Positions 51,043-60,307 are shown, numbered from the stretch's first letter. The stretch is DNA of 64,000 nucleotides from Companilactobacillus zhachilii (GCF_003606365.2 NZ_CP031933.2:2418001-2482000); one strand, 5' to 3'. Made by a program: numbers and translations. Notes: a model not told the origin generated them from the sequence alone.

Positions 51043-51651
51043 CTAATCGATGTTATTTACTCGTCCATAGTAATGAAGATATTTTACACCACTATCAGAA
51101 ATAACAAACTTCGACACGCCAGCATTATCTGGTTGGATAATTTGAGAAATATTTTGTGCACCTGTCACAACCTTCATAAATGAACGGCTAACGAAGCCAT
51201 GGCAAACGACCATAATTTTCTCATGACCTTTTTTAGCCATATCATCCATAAAATCTTCGACACGTTTATAAACATCAGAATACTCTTCGCCATTTTTGGC
51301 ATACTTAGTATAACCTGGTAATAAGTAGTGGTTCTCATCAAAAACATCAGGGTATTTTTCGCGCAATTCAGTTTCTTTAACACCATCCCATGAACCATAA
51401 TCGGCTTCATAGAGACGTTTGTCTTGTTTAATTTCATGCACACCTTGATTCAAAATCTCAGCCGTTTGCATTGCACGTTTCATTGGGCTTGAGTAAATTT
51501 CATCAAATTTATTTATATCAATATATTTTTTTAATTCTTCAACTTGTTGGATTCCTTTGGCGTTTAGCGGCTTGTCGGTAGACATACCATTGATACGTCC
51601 TTCATAGTTGGTATCTGTTTCGCCATGTCTTACAATGTATAACTCGACCAT
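51043..51651 (-). CDS. Histidine phosphatase (phosphoglycerate mutase-like)
   Basis: 202-aa phosphatase of the branch-1 histidine phosphatase family. Catalytic RHG in LYIVRHGETDTNYEGR (His8), Arg/Glu in SPMKRAMQTAEIL and RLYEADYGSWDGV, second His in IMVVCHGFVSRSF. GAGGAG precedes the ATG. Upstream gene of the two-gene operon with menG. Substrate unknown. Confidence 0.92.
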   Translation of the reverse strand: MVELYIVRHGETDTNYEGRINGMSTDKPLNAKGIQQVEELKKYIDINKFDEIYSSPMKRAMQTAEILNQGVHEIKQDKRLYEADYGSWDGVKETELREKYPDVFDENHYLLPGYTKYAKNGEEYSDVYKRVEDFMDDMAKKGHEKIMVVCHGFVSRSFMKVVTGAQNISQIIQPDNAGVSKFVISDSGVKYLHYYGRVNNID

Positions 51652-51705
51652 AAAAATCTCCTCTTTGTTAGCGCTTTAATTTAACACCTTTTTAGTATTT
51701 CATTA

Positions 51706-51868
51706 TTGACTTTGCTTTGCAACTCAATTATAGTGAAAGCAATCAAATACAGTCCTTTAAATATTGGTCCCGTGAGGCTAATAAGGAAACACGTTCAGTC
51801 TTTTATTTCGCATACACGGGATGAAGGGCTATTTTTTTGCAAAATTTCGTACGGGGGAGATGTTGATT
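51706..51868 (+). promoter_or_regulatory. Promoter and PyrR-type leader of the uracil permease
   Basis: TTGACT (51706-51711), 17 nt, TATAGT (51729-51734). The leader holds GTCCCGTGAGGCTAATAAGG (51768-51787), similar to the PyrR RNA-binding consensus, with CGTG/CACG closing. Alternative long pairing AGTCCTT/AAGGGCT plus TCCCGTG/CACGGGA precedes a seven-T run, forming a terminator. Uridine-nucleotide-dependent attenuation is expected. Confidence 0.75.
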
Positions 51869-53200
51869 TTGGATCCAAATAGTAAAGAGTATCGCAATCC
51901 AGATGCCGTTTTAGACGTCTACGAAAAACCACCATTAAGTAGTTGGGCTTTTCTATCATTACAGCACTTATTCTCGATGTTTGGTGCCACAGTTTTGGTA
52001 CCACTGCTTGTCGGACTTGATCCTAGTATTGCTTTATTTAGTTCAGGTGTCGGCACAATTATTCATATTTTAATTACCCATCGGAAAATTCCAGCTTATA
52101 TGAGTTCAAGTTTTTCTTTCATCGTGCCAATGGTCGCACTGATGAAAACTGTCGGTTACGCTGGAGTCGCGCAAGGTACTATCGCCGTTGGTTGTGTTTA
52201 TTTAATCGTTTCCTTGATTGTTGGTTTCGTCGGCTCTGACTGGATCGACAAAGCTTTGCCTCCTATTGTTGTTGGTCCAATTGTTATCGTCATTGGTATG
52301 TCAGTTGCCGGAAGTGCTGCTAACAACGCTATGATGAACGGTTCTCATTATGACTTGAAATACTTCGGAGTTGCTATGTTCACATTATTCCTTACCGTAC
52401 TTTTGAACATGTATCTGCGCGGATTTTGGAGTAATATCGCGATTCTTCTAGGTATCGTCGGTGGCTATATTTTATCAGTTGCCTTAGGTATCGTTGATTT
52501 CTCAAAAGTTATTTCTACACCTTGGTTCAAATTACCTGCCTTTGATTTGATGTTCGTTAACTATATGCCTAAACAAATTTATTGGGGTGCTATCTTGAGT
52601 TTTGCGCCTATCGCTTTTGTTACTATGGCTGAACATTTAGGACACATTATGGTCCTTGATGAATTGACTAATCGTGATTTCTTCAAAGATCCTGGCCTTC
52701 ACAAGACCTTAGCTGGTGATGGTACAGCTTCAATCGTGGCTGCTTTCCTTGGTGGTCCTCCTGTTACATCATACGGTGAAAATATCGGTGTTATGGCCGT
52801 TAATAAGATTTTCAGTGTTTACGTTGTTATCGGTGCTGCTGTCTTCGCTGCTTTGTTTGGATTCGTTGGTAAATTGAGTGCCTTGATTCAAACAGTTCCT
52901 GGCCCTGTTATCGGTGGTATCAGTTTCGTCTTGTTCGGTGTTATCTCTTCAAGTGGTTTAAGAATCTTGGTTGATAACAAAGTCGATTTCAATGAAAAAC
53001 GTAATTTAATGATTGCTTCCGTTATCCTAGTTATCGGTATCGGTAATGCTTATCTTCAAATCGGTACTTTCCAGTTTACTGGTGTCGGTGTGGCAACAGT
53101 TATCGGAATTGTTTTGAACTTGATTTTGCCTAAGTATGCTTTGTCTGAAAATTGGGATGATGATAAAGATAAGTGGGAAAAAGATAAAAAGAAGGCTTAA
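51869..53200 (+). CDS. Uracil permease (NCS2 family)
   Basis: Uracil/H+ symporter for pyrimidine salvage, PyrP/UraA type, 443 aa from the TTG 8-9 nt after GGGGGAGA (MDPNSKEYRNPDAVLDV), which matches family N-termini; the upstream ATG at 51821 lies inside the attenuator hairpin. Landmarks: LSLQHLFSMFGATVLVPLLVGLDPSIALFSSG, MAEHLGHIMVL (uracil-binding Glu) and GGPPVTSYGENIGVMAV. Charged C-terminal tail DDDKDKWEKDKKKA. Confidence 0.92.
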   Translation: MDPNSKEYRNPDAVLDVYEKPPLSSWAFLSLQHLFSMFGATVLVPLLVGLDPSIALFSSGVGTIIHILITHRKIPAYMSSSFSFIVPMVALMKTVGYAGVAQGTIAVGCVYLIVSLIVGFVGSDWIDKALPPIVVGPIVIVIGMSVAGSAANNAMMNGSHYDLKYFGVAMFTLFLTVLLNMYLRGFWSNIAILLGIVGGYILSVALGIVDFSKVISTPWFKLPAFDLMFVNYMPKQIYWGAILSFAPIAFVTMAEHLGHIMVLDELTNRDFFKDPGLHKTLAGDGTASIVAAFLGGPPVTSYGENIGVMAVNKIFSVYVVIGAAVFAALFGFVGKLSALIQTVPGPVIGGISFVLFGVISSSGLRILVDNKVDFNEKRNLMIASVILVIGIGNAYLQIGTFQFTGVGVATVIGIVLNLILPKYALSENWDDDKDKWEKDKKKA

Positions 53201-53211
53201 TATGACTGTAG

Positions 53212-53388
53212 GCCGCCTCCAGGAGCAAGGAAATTAGGTCGCTGTGGGGACCGACTGGAGCCAAGGTCTCCAGTCTCGATTTTGAGCCTTGCACAAACCG
53301 CAAGTCTCAAAAGTCGTCCCGTGGTGTAATGGCTAAAGCCATAACGCCACCTTCACAGCGGTCTAATTTTCTTGCTCCTTCCGGCTAG
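53212..53388 (-). repeat. Repeat family B, copy 13
   Basis: Inverted; GCCGCCTCC ... CCGGCTAG. Closing stem GGAGCAAGGAAATTAGGTCGC / GCGGTCTAATTTTCTTGCTCC; hairpins ACTGGAG/CTCCAGT, TTTTGAGCCTTGC/GCAAGTCTCAAAA (compensated), TATGGC/GCCATA. 12 bp past the permease stop. Confidence 0.93.
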
Positions 53389-53502
53389 TGTATCTTTTAT
53401 TTTGAATAAATTGTTTGTAAATCGGGGTATGCTATTTTAAAGCTGATTACTTTTTCATAAATAGTGATTTGAATACTAGATTATTTTAAATAAAACAACA
53501 TC

Positions 53503-53562
53503 AAAAAAAACTAGATACTTTTTCTGGGTTTGTTATACCTGGATAAAATATCTAGCTTTTTT
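53503..53562 (-). terminator. Terminator of fbp (bidirectional)
   Basis: AAAAAAACTAGATA ... TATCTAGCTTTTTTG, 18 bp before the fbp stop end. Confidence 0.75.
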
Positions 53563-53580
53563 GTTTCTAGAGATGGACGT

Positions 53581-55458
53581 TCAACTTAATTCTGACATTA
53601 ACAATTCAATTTGTTTTTTTATTTTTTTACCGTAATCAGTATCTTTAATTGTCTTTCGTTCTGCCGAATGTTCCACGATTTGCTTATCTAACACAACGTC
53701 TGACATTTCTTCAATAGAATCTTTGCGTGATCTGAAGGCTTTCAATGTCTCCAGGCGCATTCCATAAGAATCAAACAACAACGCATATCCACCTATATTA
53801 CGGTCTTTATTATCAATCTCTGACAAACCATTAACGACCACGATTTTCTTATTGGCCTTAACTGGCTCATCTGTCTTTTCTGGTGTATGCCCATTGATGA
53901 TGTGTCCACGACTATTTAACCCGAATTCCTTCATTAAATTGTCAGCAAACCATTCCTCATTACACAACTTGAAAAATGGATTGGAATGTTCCTTTTGCAA
54001 TTCTGGCTCATCGATAAAATAGCGCTCAAAGGTTGCCATTTTATCCTTACCAAATAATGGTGAATTCTTTCCTTCCCAGAGATACCAAATAAAATCTGAA
54101 TTAAAACAGTCTCCTGTTGTCGGGTGTCTTAATCCGTCTTTTAAAATATATTCTGAATAATCACAGAGTTCACGGCCTGAATAACTTTGACCATCGATAT
54201 GTAACGATAAAAGATCACCTTGTTCATCGACTGGTACACAGCCATGGAACAACAAGTTACCGTTATGTTTAAGATACATCGAACCATGGTCCAACATGAA
54301 CCACATATGTTCATTCAATTGTGTTGAATGGGTGAATTGATTAATCAAATCAATAATGACTGTTTGTTCACTATGAGTTATTTGGTATGGACTGGCTGGA
54401 TTAATCGTTTGGAAACACCCATGTTTAATTTGATAAGTTTTTTTACCAATCGTGATTGACTTCTTATCCAGATTAATCTTATCAAGTAACAACCGATCAT
54501 TCATATCAAACTCTGGACGACGTTTAATGGCTTGACCTTCTAGCTTAAACTGCATAATAGCAGCCGCTTGTTGCACACAGTTATCGATATTTTTTTCTTC
54601 ATCGGTCATTCCTGCAAAGTTTACTTTAGCTTCAAAATTGGGTATTGGCACATACGCATGTGTCGCAAACTTAATCATGGATGTTAAATCGATATTATAG
54701 ACGTTCTCAAGTAATTTTAAATTATTATAGCGGGCACAAATACGAATCAAATTTAACATACATAACTTTGAGCCCGCTAAACTACCCATCCACAAAATAT
54801 CATGATTACCCCATTCGAAATCAAAATTTTGCCAACTTTCATTCAAATGTTTAATAATTGCTTCGGGATGTTGACCACGGTCATAAACGTCTCCAATAAT
54901 GTGAATTCGTTCAATTGCTAACTTTTGAATAGCGTGACAAATAGAAATAATGAATTCATCACTCATTTTCAAATTAACAACTGTTTTAATCATCTCGCGA
55001 TAATATTGTTGCTTATCTTGGGCGTTTAAATCACCAAAGACTAATTTCTTCGTAATTTCAAACAAGTCATTATCTAAGGCCTTTTCAATAATATGACGTG
55101 GATATTTACTAGAAACATAACGTACTACTTCGACAACACAATTAATCGTATCCATATACCATTGTTTAGCTTCGTCTTGGTCAGTCAGTTGTTCGCTCGT
55201 CTGGGCTAAAACTTCTTCTGGATAATAAATTAAGCAGACTAATTTTCGTTGATTCAACTTCGTCAGCCTACCATTAAAGACTTCTTCTACCTTGCGACTG
55301 ACATTACCCGCACCACTACGAATAATATTTAAGTATTTATCATCGTTCCCATGAATATCACTAATAAAAGCTTCCGTTCCCTTAGGCAGATTCAAAATTG
55401 CTGATAAATTTACGATTTTAGTTTTTATGTCATTCTTAGTTACTATTTCATTATCCAT
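53581..55458 (-). CDS. fbp: Fructose-1,6-bisphosphatase, class III
   Basis: Gluconeogenic phosphatase of the Firmicutes class III type, 625 aa (normal about 640). Metallophosphatase motifs: AFISDIHGNDDKYL (about 33-46), HIIGDVYDRGQHP, FEWGNHDILWMG, and C-terminal INGHTPEKTDEPVKANKKIVVVNG. GGGGAAGG lies 12 nt before the ATG. Single gene. Confidence 0.95.
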   Translation of the reverse strand: MDNEIVTKNDIKTKIVNLSAILNLPKGTEAFISDIHGNDDKYLNIIRSGAGNVSRKVEEVFNGRLTKLNQRKLVCLIYYPEEVLAQTSEQLTDQDEAKQWYMDTINCVVEVVRYVSSKYPRHIIEKALDNDLFEITKKLVFGDLNAQDKQQYYREMIKTVVNLKMSDEFIISICHAIQKLAIERIHIIGDVYDRGQHPEAIIKHLNESWQNFDFEWGNHDILWMGSLAGSKLCMLNLIRICARYNNLKLLENVYNIDLTSMIKFATHAYVPIPNFEAKVNFAGMTDEEKNIDNCVQQAAAIMQFKLEGQAIKRRPEFDMNDRLLLDKINLDKKSITIGKKTYQIKHGCFQTINPASPYQITHSEQTVIIDLINQFTHSTQLNEHMWFMLDHGSMYLKHNGNLLFHGCVPVDEQGDLLSLHIDGQSYSGRELCDYSEYILKDGLRHPTTGDCFNSDFIWYLWEGKNSPLFGKDKMATFERYFIDEPELQKEHSNPFFKLCNEEWFADNLMKEFGLNSRGHIINGHTPEKTDEPVKANKKIVVVNGLSEIDNKDRNIGGYALLFDSYGMRLETLKAFRSRKDSIEEMSDVVLDKQIVEHSAERKTIKDTDYGKKIKKQIELLMSELS

Positions 55459-55652
55459 ATTATATGTTGTACCTTCCCCAGAAAGTCCGCCACTATCATT
55501 TTGATAGCGTATACAAATGAACTATACCAAATCCTGTAGTGCTAGTAAACTATCAATCCTAATTATTATTTTGAAAAGTATCCACAAAAAAGTTAAATCT
55601 AAGTATCATAATTATATTTGAGTTAAAATTATATCTATAGGAGGAGTTTAAT

Positions 55653-56555
55653 ATGAATTTAAAATTAGATTCTACAGTAACTTTGAATAACGGCGTTAAA
55701 ATGCCTCAACTTGGTTTGGGTGTTTGGAAAGTTAACAATTCCGGCGCTTCTCAATCAGTTCAATGGGCATTGAAACATGGCTATAAAGCTATTGATACTG
55801 CTAAACAATATGGTAACGAAGCTGGTGTCGGCGATGGATTACAAAAAGGTTTAGCAGAAAATAGTCTCAAACGTGAAGATGTCTTTCTCACAACTAAAAT
55901 CTTTAATGGTGATCAAGGTTACCAATCAGTTCTTGATAACTTCGAAGGTCAATTAAAGAGATTACAAACAGACTATGTAGATCTACTATTGATTCACTGG
56001 CCTGTAGATGGTACATATCTTGAAACTTGGCGTGCTTTGGAAACAATTTACAAGTCAGGTAAAGCTCGTGCCATTGGGGTTTCTAACTTCAATGTCACTC
56101 GCTTAAAAGATATCCTACAAATCTGTTCTATCAAACCAGCAGTTAACCAAATGGAATATCATCCACTTTGCCAAGAAGTTGATATTAAGAACTTCTGCGA
56201 CGAAAACAATATTTACCTTGAAGCATGGTCTCCACTTGGTGGCGGTGCCGTCTTGAGTGATTCTAGACTTAAGAAGATTGCTGATAAGTATAACAAGTCA
56301 GTTGCCCAAGTTATCCTGCGTTGGGACTTGCAAAACGGCGTTATAACGATACCTAAATCTGTTCATGAAGCTAGAATCGTTCAAAACTCAGACGTTTACG
56401 ACTTTGAAATTAGTGATGACGATATGGAAGAAATCAATGGCTTTGATGCTGATAAACGTAGCCTTTGGTATGGAGACTTCTTCTGGAGCGGTAATCCTGA
56501 TGGTTATAAAGATTCAGTTGATGTTTGGGACGACGAAGCTCAATTTAATAATTAA
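55653..56555 (+). CDS. Aldo/keto reductase
   Basis: NADPH-dependent carbonyl reductase, (beta/alpha)8 barrel, 300 aa, resembling 2,5-diketo-D-gluconate reductases. Catalytic tetrad: Asp in KAIDTAKQYGNEAGVG and Tyr in the same motif, Lys in VFLTTKIF, His in DLLLIHWPVDG; cofactor-binding VITIPKSVHEARIVQN. GGAGGAG precedes the ATG. Own terminator. Substrate not predictable. Confidence 0.94.
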   Translation: MNLKLDSTVTLNNGVKMPQLGLGVWKVNNSGASQSVQWALKHGYKAIDTAKQYGNEAGVGDGLQKGLAENSLKREDVFLTTKIFNGDQGYQSVLDNFEGQLKRLQTDYVDLLLIHWPVDGTYLETWRALETIYKSGKARAIGVSNFNVTRLKDILQICSIKPAVNQMEYHPLCQEVDIKNFCDENNIYLEAWSPLGGGAVLSDSRLKKIADKYNKSVAQVILRWDLQNGVITIPKSVHEARIVQNSDVYDFEISDDDMEEINGFDADKRSLWYGDFFWSGNPDGYKDSVDVWDDEAQFNN

Positions 56556-56570
56556 AAGAAAAATTCCGAC

Positions 56571-56620
56571 AAAAAAGAGACTTGATAAATTTTATTCCAA
56601 TTTATCGAATCTCTTTTTTT
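56571..56620. terminator. Bidirectional terminator
   Basis: AAAAAAGAGAcTTGATAAATT ... AATTTATCGAaTCTCTTTTTTT between convergent genes. Confidence 0.85.
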
Positions 56621-56646
56621 ATTTCGAGTATTTAATTCAAAGCATT

Positions 56647-57402
56647 TTATCCTTTAATCTTTTTAATTTCTATAATTGAACCAAGATTAAAATTGATTTC
56701 TTCCTGACCATTTACTATACCCGTTAAGTTATAGTGTGCTACAAATGGCATGAATTCATCCATTGTCACATTTGAACCAACTAACGACCAAATACCAGCC
56801 TCTACTAAACTACTACGGATAATAGTCGCTTTTTTATCATTACTCTTATCACTAGCCACGGCCCCATTTTGCAAATAGTAAGTTGTTGTTATTTCTTCGT
56901 CACTCAGTGGATTAGTAACGTCAATGGCCCAACGGAAATCAACCCCTTGTTTCGTTGCAAATTTGGAATTACCATCACCAGCTATATAAATAGCTACAAT
57001 ATCAGATGTCTGTAACAGTGGCTTCAAATCGTCATTAAAAATTTGTTCAACTGCCCAATTTTTAACAATACCTGACGGGTCAAACCTACCTGCAAAATAT
57101 GGATGGTAAATATCATTGGTCATTTGCTGTGCCAAAATGGCTGAATTATAAATCGTCTTAAATTCATTTGAAGAAGTTAATGGACTCTGATCACCTCGTT
57201 GAAATTTGGAAACCAGTGAATCATATCGAAACGGCGAGAAAGCTTTATCAATTTGTTTTAGATGCTCATTGACCCAAGCCACGACGACTCTCATTTGCTC
57301 CATCACTATGGGACTAGAACTGAGTGCGACTAGTTTTAAAACAAAGTTCATATTCATTTGATTAATTTCATTTTTTAAAATTACTTGTTGATTATTTTTC
57401 AT
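56647..57402 (-). CDS. ApbE-like protein (FAD:protein FMN transferase family), copy 1
   Basis: Shortened relative of ApbE flavin transferases, 251 aa (usual 300-350) and without a signal peptide. Matches: FSPFRYDSLVSKFQRGD (FSxYxxDSexSRxN), RFDPSGIVKNWAVEQIF (the GxxKGxAvD-type motif), VDFRWAIDVTNP, YYLQNGAVASD, EAGIWSLVGS. The canonical C-terminal T-D-A-L-S-T motif is weak, so catalytic activity is uncertain. A paralog lies 284 bp upstream on the same strand. Confidence 0.75.
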   Translation of the reverse strand: MKNNQQVILKNEINQMNMNFVLKLVALSSSPIVMEQMRVVVAWVNEHLKQIDKAFSPFRYDSLVSKFQRGDQSPLTSSNEFKTIYNSAILAQQMTNDIYHPYFAGRFDPSGIVKNWAVEQIFNDDLKPLLQTSDIVAIYIAGDGNSKFATKQGVDFRWAIDVTNPLSDEEITTTYYLQNGAVASDKSNDKKATIIRSSLVEAGIWSLVGSNVTMDEFMPFVAHYNLTGIVNGQEEINFNLGSIIEIKKIKG

Positions 57403-57666
57403 AAGTTAATACCTCATTGTTCATTAAAAGTTGCTTATTATTCTTTAATACAACTTAAAGTATACGGACCAACTTTGAATGTTTCATGAACAAGTTTTGA
57501 ATTAAAGATGATTTAATTTAAACAATAAAATATGTCTTTAAATATACCGTCTCCAGAGTAGATAAACAGTCTCTAAATTATGATGTTCTAGCTATTCATA
57601 GTATACAAATGGTAGCCATTGCCTATAAATTTCCATATCATTATTTATTAGAAAACAACGAATACC

Positions 57667-57681
57667 CTAGCCGGAAGGAAC
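57667..57681 (+). repeat. Repeat family B left-end fragment
   Basis: CTAGCCGGAAGGAAC followed directly by ApbE-like coding sequence end; the rest is missing. The 57403-57660 stretch otherwise shows no ORF or hairpin I can support. Confidence 0.6.
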
Positions 57682-57686
57682 ATTTC

Positions 57687-58466
57687 TCATTTAGACATCT
57701 CTATTTTATCGGAAAATCCATCGCGAAAATTTTCCATACCAGCATATTCATCAACTAATACTCCAGTTAAATGATACTTAGAAACAAACTCTGGAAACTT
57801 ATTCGTTCCGGCTGCAATCCCTGCGGAAGACCAAATATTGGCATCTAAGGCATTATTGCTAACAATTGTAACTTGTTCAACATTACTCTTTTCTTTACGC
57901 AAACTACGCTTTTCATTTGATGTTGAAATAGCACCATTTTGCAAGTAATAAGTTGCTAACAAAATCCCTAAATTCTTAGGGTCATTAATGGCAATCCGCC
58001 ATCTGAAATCAATATTAGGACGGCTGGCTAAACGAACGTCTTCTCCACATCTGAGCGAAATACCATCAATTCCTTCGCTACTTAACAATGACAATAAATA
58101 GTGATTAAAAATTTGATCAATCATCCAACCATTCAACAAGCCGATTGGATCATATTTGCCGTTAAAGTAGGAACTAAAATAATGATGTGTCATTTGCTCG
58201 GCGGTAATAGTCTGCTCATATACTTCTCGAAAAATTTTGGATGTCATTAATCCTGTTTCTTCACCGTCTTGAAATCTTGATAGCAAAGAATCATGATTCT
58301 CTAATGAAAAAGTTGCATCATATTCTTTAATATTTTCAGAAATCTTTTCAATTGTTTTATCTACTAAATTTGTATCGATCAAGTCCGGATCAACCGTAGC
58401 TAATTTTATCTCAAATGGTAGGTCAAACTTGTTTACTACGATACTTAGATATTTATATTCAGGCAT
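57687..58466 (-). CDS. ApbE-like protein (FAD:protein FMN transferase family), copy 2
   Basis: Paralog of the downstream gene, 259 aa from the ATG 8 nt after AAAAGGAG (MPEYKYLSIV). Matches: SLENHDSLLSRFQDGEE, KYDPIGLLNGWMIDQIF, IDFRWRIAINDPK, YYLQNGAISTS and LDANIWSSAGIAAG. Lys of the GxxKG motif is Asn (LLNGW), so it is more diverged. A perfect terminator lies directly before its ribosome site. A truncated repeat B borders its stop. Confidence 0.72.
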   Translation of the reverse strand: MPEYKYLSIVVNKFDLPFEIKLATVDPDLIDTNLVDKTIEKISENIKEYDATFSLENHDSLLSRFQDGEETGLMTSKIFREVYEQTITAEQMTHHYFSSYFNGKYDPIGLLNGWMIDQIFNHYLLSLLSSEGIDGISLRCGEDVRLASRPNIDFRWRIAINDPKNLGILLATYYLQNGAISTSNEKRSLRKEKSNVEQVTIVSNNALDANIWSSAGIAAGTNKFPEFVSKYHLTGVLVDEYAGMENFRDGFSDKIEMSK

Positions 58467-58486
58467 ATTTATCACTCCTTTTATCT

Positions 58487-58532
58487 AAAAAAAAATACGT
58501 ATACTTATCTAACTTTTCGATAAGTATACGTA
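58487..58532 (-). terminator. Perfect terminator abutting the ApbE-like gene's ribosome site
   Basis: Minus strand TACGTATACTTATC-gaaaagtta-GATAAGTATACGTA followed by nine T; 14 paired bases. AAAAGGAG starts 4 nt further on. It ends the NCS2 permease transcript, or attenuates read-through into the ApbE-like gene. Confidence 0.85.
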
Positions 58533-58590
58533 CCAAATGTGATGAAAATATGACCAAACTTTGTAATTGCTTTGAAAATGTTTAAACTAG

Positions 58591-59883
58591 TTAATTTGTC
58601 TCTTTATTAGAATTCAATAGTAAATTCAAGATAATTGCTGAGAAACTTCCGACAACTAATCCGTTATTTAAAATCGTTTGAACGGTTGATGGTAGGAAGT
58701 GCAATAGTGTTGGTTGAACCGTTACACCAAGTCCCAAACTGATAGAAACAGCCATAATCATGATGTTGTTATTAGTCATTTTAACTTTTGTGAGCATCTT
58801 GATTCCTTCAATACCAACGGTACCAAACATAATCAACATGGCTCCACCTAAAACAGCATTAGGAATCAATTCAGCAACTGCTCCGACCTTAGGTATTAAT
58901 CCCAAGATAATCAACAAGAAAGCTGAGAAATAAACTGGCTTATTCTTTTTAATACCAGACAATTGCACAACGGCAACATTTTGCGAGAAAGTTGAATATG
59001 GGAATGTATTAAAAATACCACCCAAGATAGCGGCCAAACCTTCTGAAGCATAGCCACGTTGTAAATCATCTTCACTTAATTTGTCACCCGTCAATTCTGC
59101 TAAAGCATAATACACACCAGTAGATTCAATCATACAAGTTAAAGCTGCTAGTAACATTACTAAAATAGATGACCATTCAAATTTTGGTGTCGCAAAGTAA
59201 AATGGTTGTGGAATTTGGAACCAATGAGCTGAGCCTACTGTTTTAAAGCCAATTTCACCCATTCCAATTCCGAGTAAATAACCAGCTACGATACCAATAA
59301 GTACCGCAATTTGTTGAATAAAACCACGACCCCAAATACTAACAACGACAATAATTAATGCGGTTGTAAATCCTAAAATCAAGTTAGTTGGATTACCAAA
59401 ACTTTTGGCAGCGACGTTTCCACCACCGATATTTTGAAAAGCAACAGGTATCAAAGTAAAACCAATCAATGTGATCAACGAACCAGTAACTACTGGAGGG
59501 AAGAACCGCTTTAAACTGGCAAATAGCTTTGAAATCAACATGATAAAGATACCGGCTGCGATAATAGCACCATACATATAGGCAATTCCGAAGTGGTGCC
59601 CAATGTTTTGTAACGGCGTTACATATTCGACGGCTGATCCTAAAACAACTGGCAAACCAATCCCAGTTAATGGCGTACGCTTAATCTGTAAAAGTGTTGC
59701 CACCCCACACATAAAAATATCAACTGAGATTAAGTAAGTCATTTCTTTAGCACTGAATCCAAGTGATGCTCCAATCAAAATTGGAATTAAGATATCACCA
59801 GAATACATGGCTAATAAATGTTGAAACCCTAAGAGCAGATTTTTAAGAAAAGAATCGCTCTGATTTTTTGTATCAAGATCCAT
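58591..59883 (-). CDS. NCS2-family purine (xanthine-type) permease
   Basis: Nucleobase/H+ symporter, 430 aa, about twelve helices. Family motifs: LLLGFQHLLAMYSGDILIPILIGASLGFS, ESTGVYYALAELTGDKL (substrate-site Glu), GIFNTFPYSTFSQNVAVVQLSG, typical of the xanthine/uric acid branch. Promoter TTAATA, 17 nt, TATAAT just upstream; the leader of about 25 nt leaves no room for a purine riboswitch. GGAGGGG precedes the ATG. Confidence 0.9.
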   Translation of the reverse strand: MDLDTKNQSDSFLKNLLLGFQHLLAMYSGDILIPILIGASLGFSAKEMTYLISVDIFMCGVATLLQIKRTPLTGIGLPVVLGSAVEYVTPLQNIGHHFGIAYMYGAIIAAGIFIMLISKLFASLKRFFPPVVTGSLITLIGFTLIPVAFQNIGGGNVAAKSFGNPTNLILGFTTALIIVVVSIWGRGFIQQIAVLIGIVAGYLLGIGMGEIGFKTVGSAHWFQIPQPFYFATPKFEWSSILVMLLAALTCMIESTGVYYALAELTGDKLSEDDLQRGYASEGLAAILGGIFNTFPYSTFSQNVAVVQLSGIKKNKPVYFSAFLLIILGLIPKVGAVAELIPNAVLGGAMLIMFGTVGIEGIKMLTKVKMTNNNIMIMAVSISLGLGVTVQPTLLHFLPSTVQTILNNGLVVGSFSAIILNLLLNSNKETN

Positions 59884-59962
59884 ATTGCCCCTCCTATTAT
59901 TTAGAAAATTATAGCATTGTTTTCAGAGGTTATTAAAGCAGAAGTTTTTTGTTTTTAGTTTG

Positions 59963-60181
59963 CTGCCGCTTTCAAGGGTAAGAAATTTAGGATGCAATCT
60001 CGTTTATTTTTTACTATATTATATTGAAATTTAAATATTCAATTATATTTAAGTCACGGTGAAGGTGGTGTAACGGCTGCAATCATTACTTTTGAAATTT
60101 TTAGGTTTGTACTCGAACTCGAAGGTTCAAGGCTTTCAGCAGTCCCCATAACGACCCAAACTTCTTGTTCCTGGAGGCAGA
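59963..60181 (+). repeat. Repeat family B, degenerate copy with AT-rich insertion
   Basis: GGGTAAGAAATTTAGG and CAAACTTCTTGTTCCTGGAGGCAG are the arms; an approximately 60-bp AT-rich insert lies at about 59992-60050, followed by GTGAAGGTGGTG, TTTTGAAATTTT and AGTCCCCATAACGACC. Inner hairpins are largely lost. Confidence 0.8.
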
Positions 60182-60307
60182 ATATTAAAAAATACATATT
60201 GAATAACTATCATGACAACATTGCTTCACTTTTATCAGCATCATTTCCAATCTCTCAATTCAGATATGCTAAAATGAAATCAGTATAAAGAGGAGGAATT
60301 CTTAAAG

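Noticed and set aside
51821..51868. ATG at 51821 as start of the uracil permease
   Set aside because: It lies within the attenuator hairpin with no ribosome site; the TTG at 51869 follows GGGGGAG and fits homologues.
59884..59962. Purine riboswitch before the NCS2 permease
   Set aside because: The TATAAT is about 30 nt from the ATG; there is no space for an aptamer.
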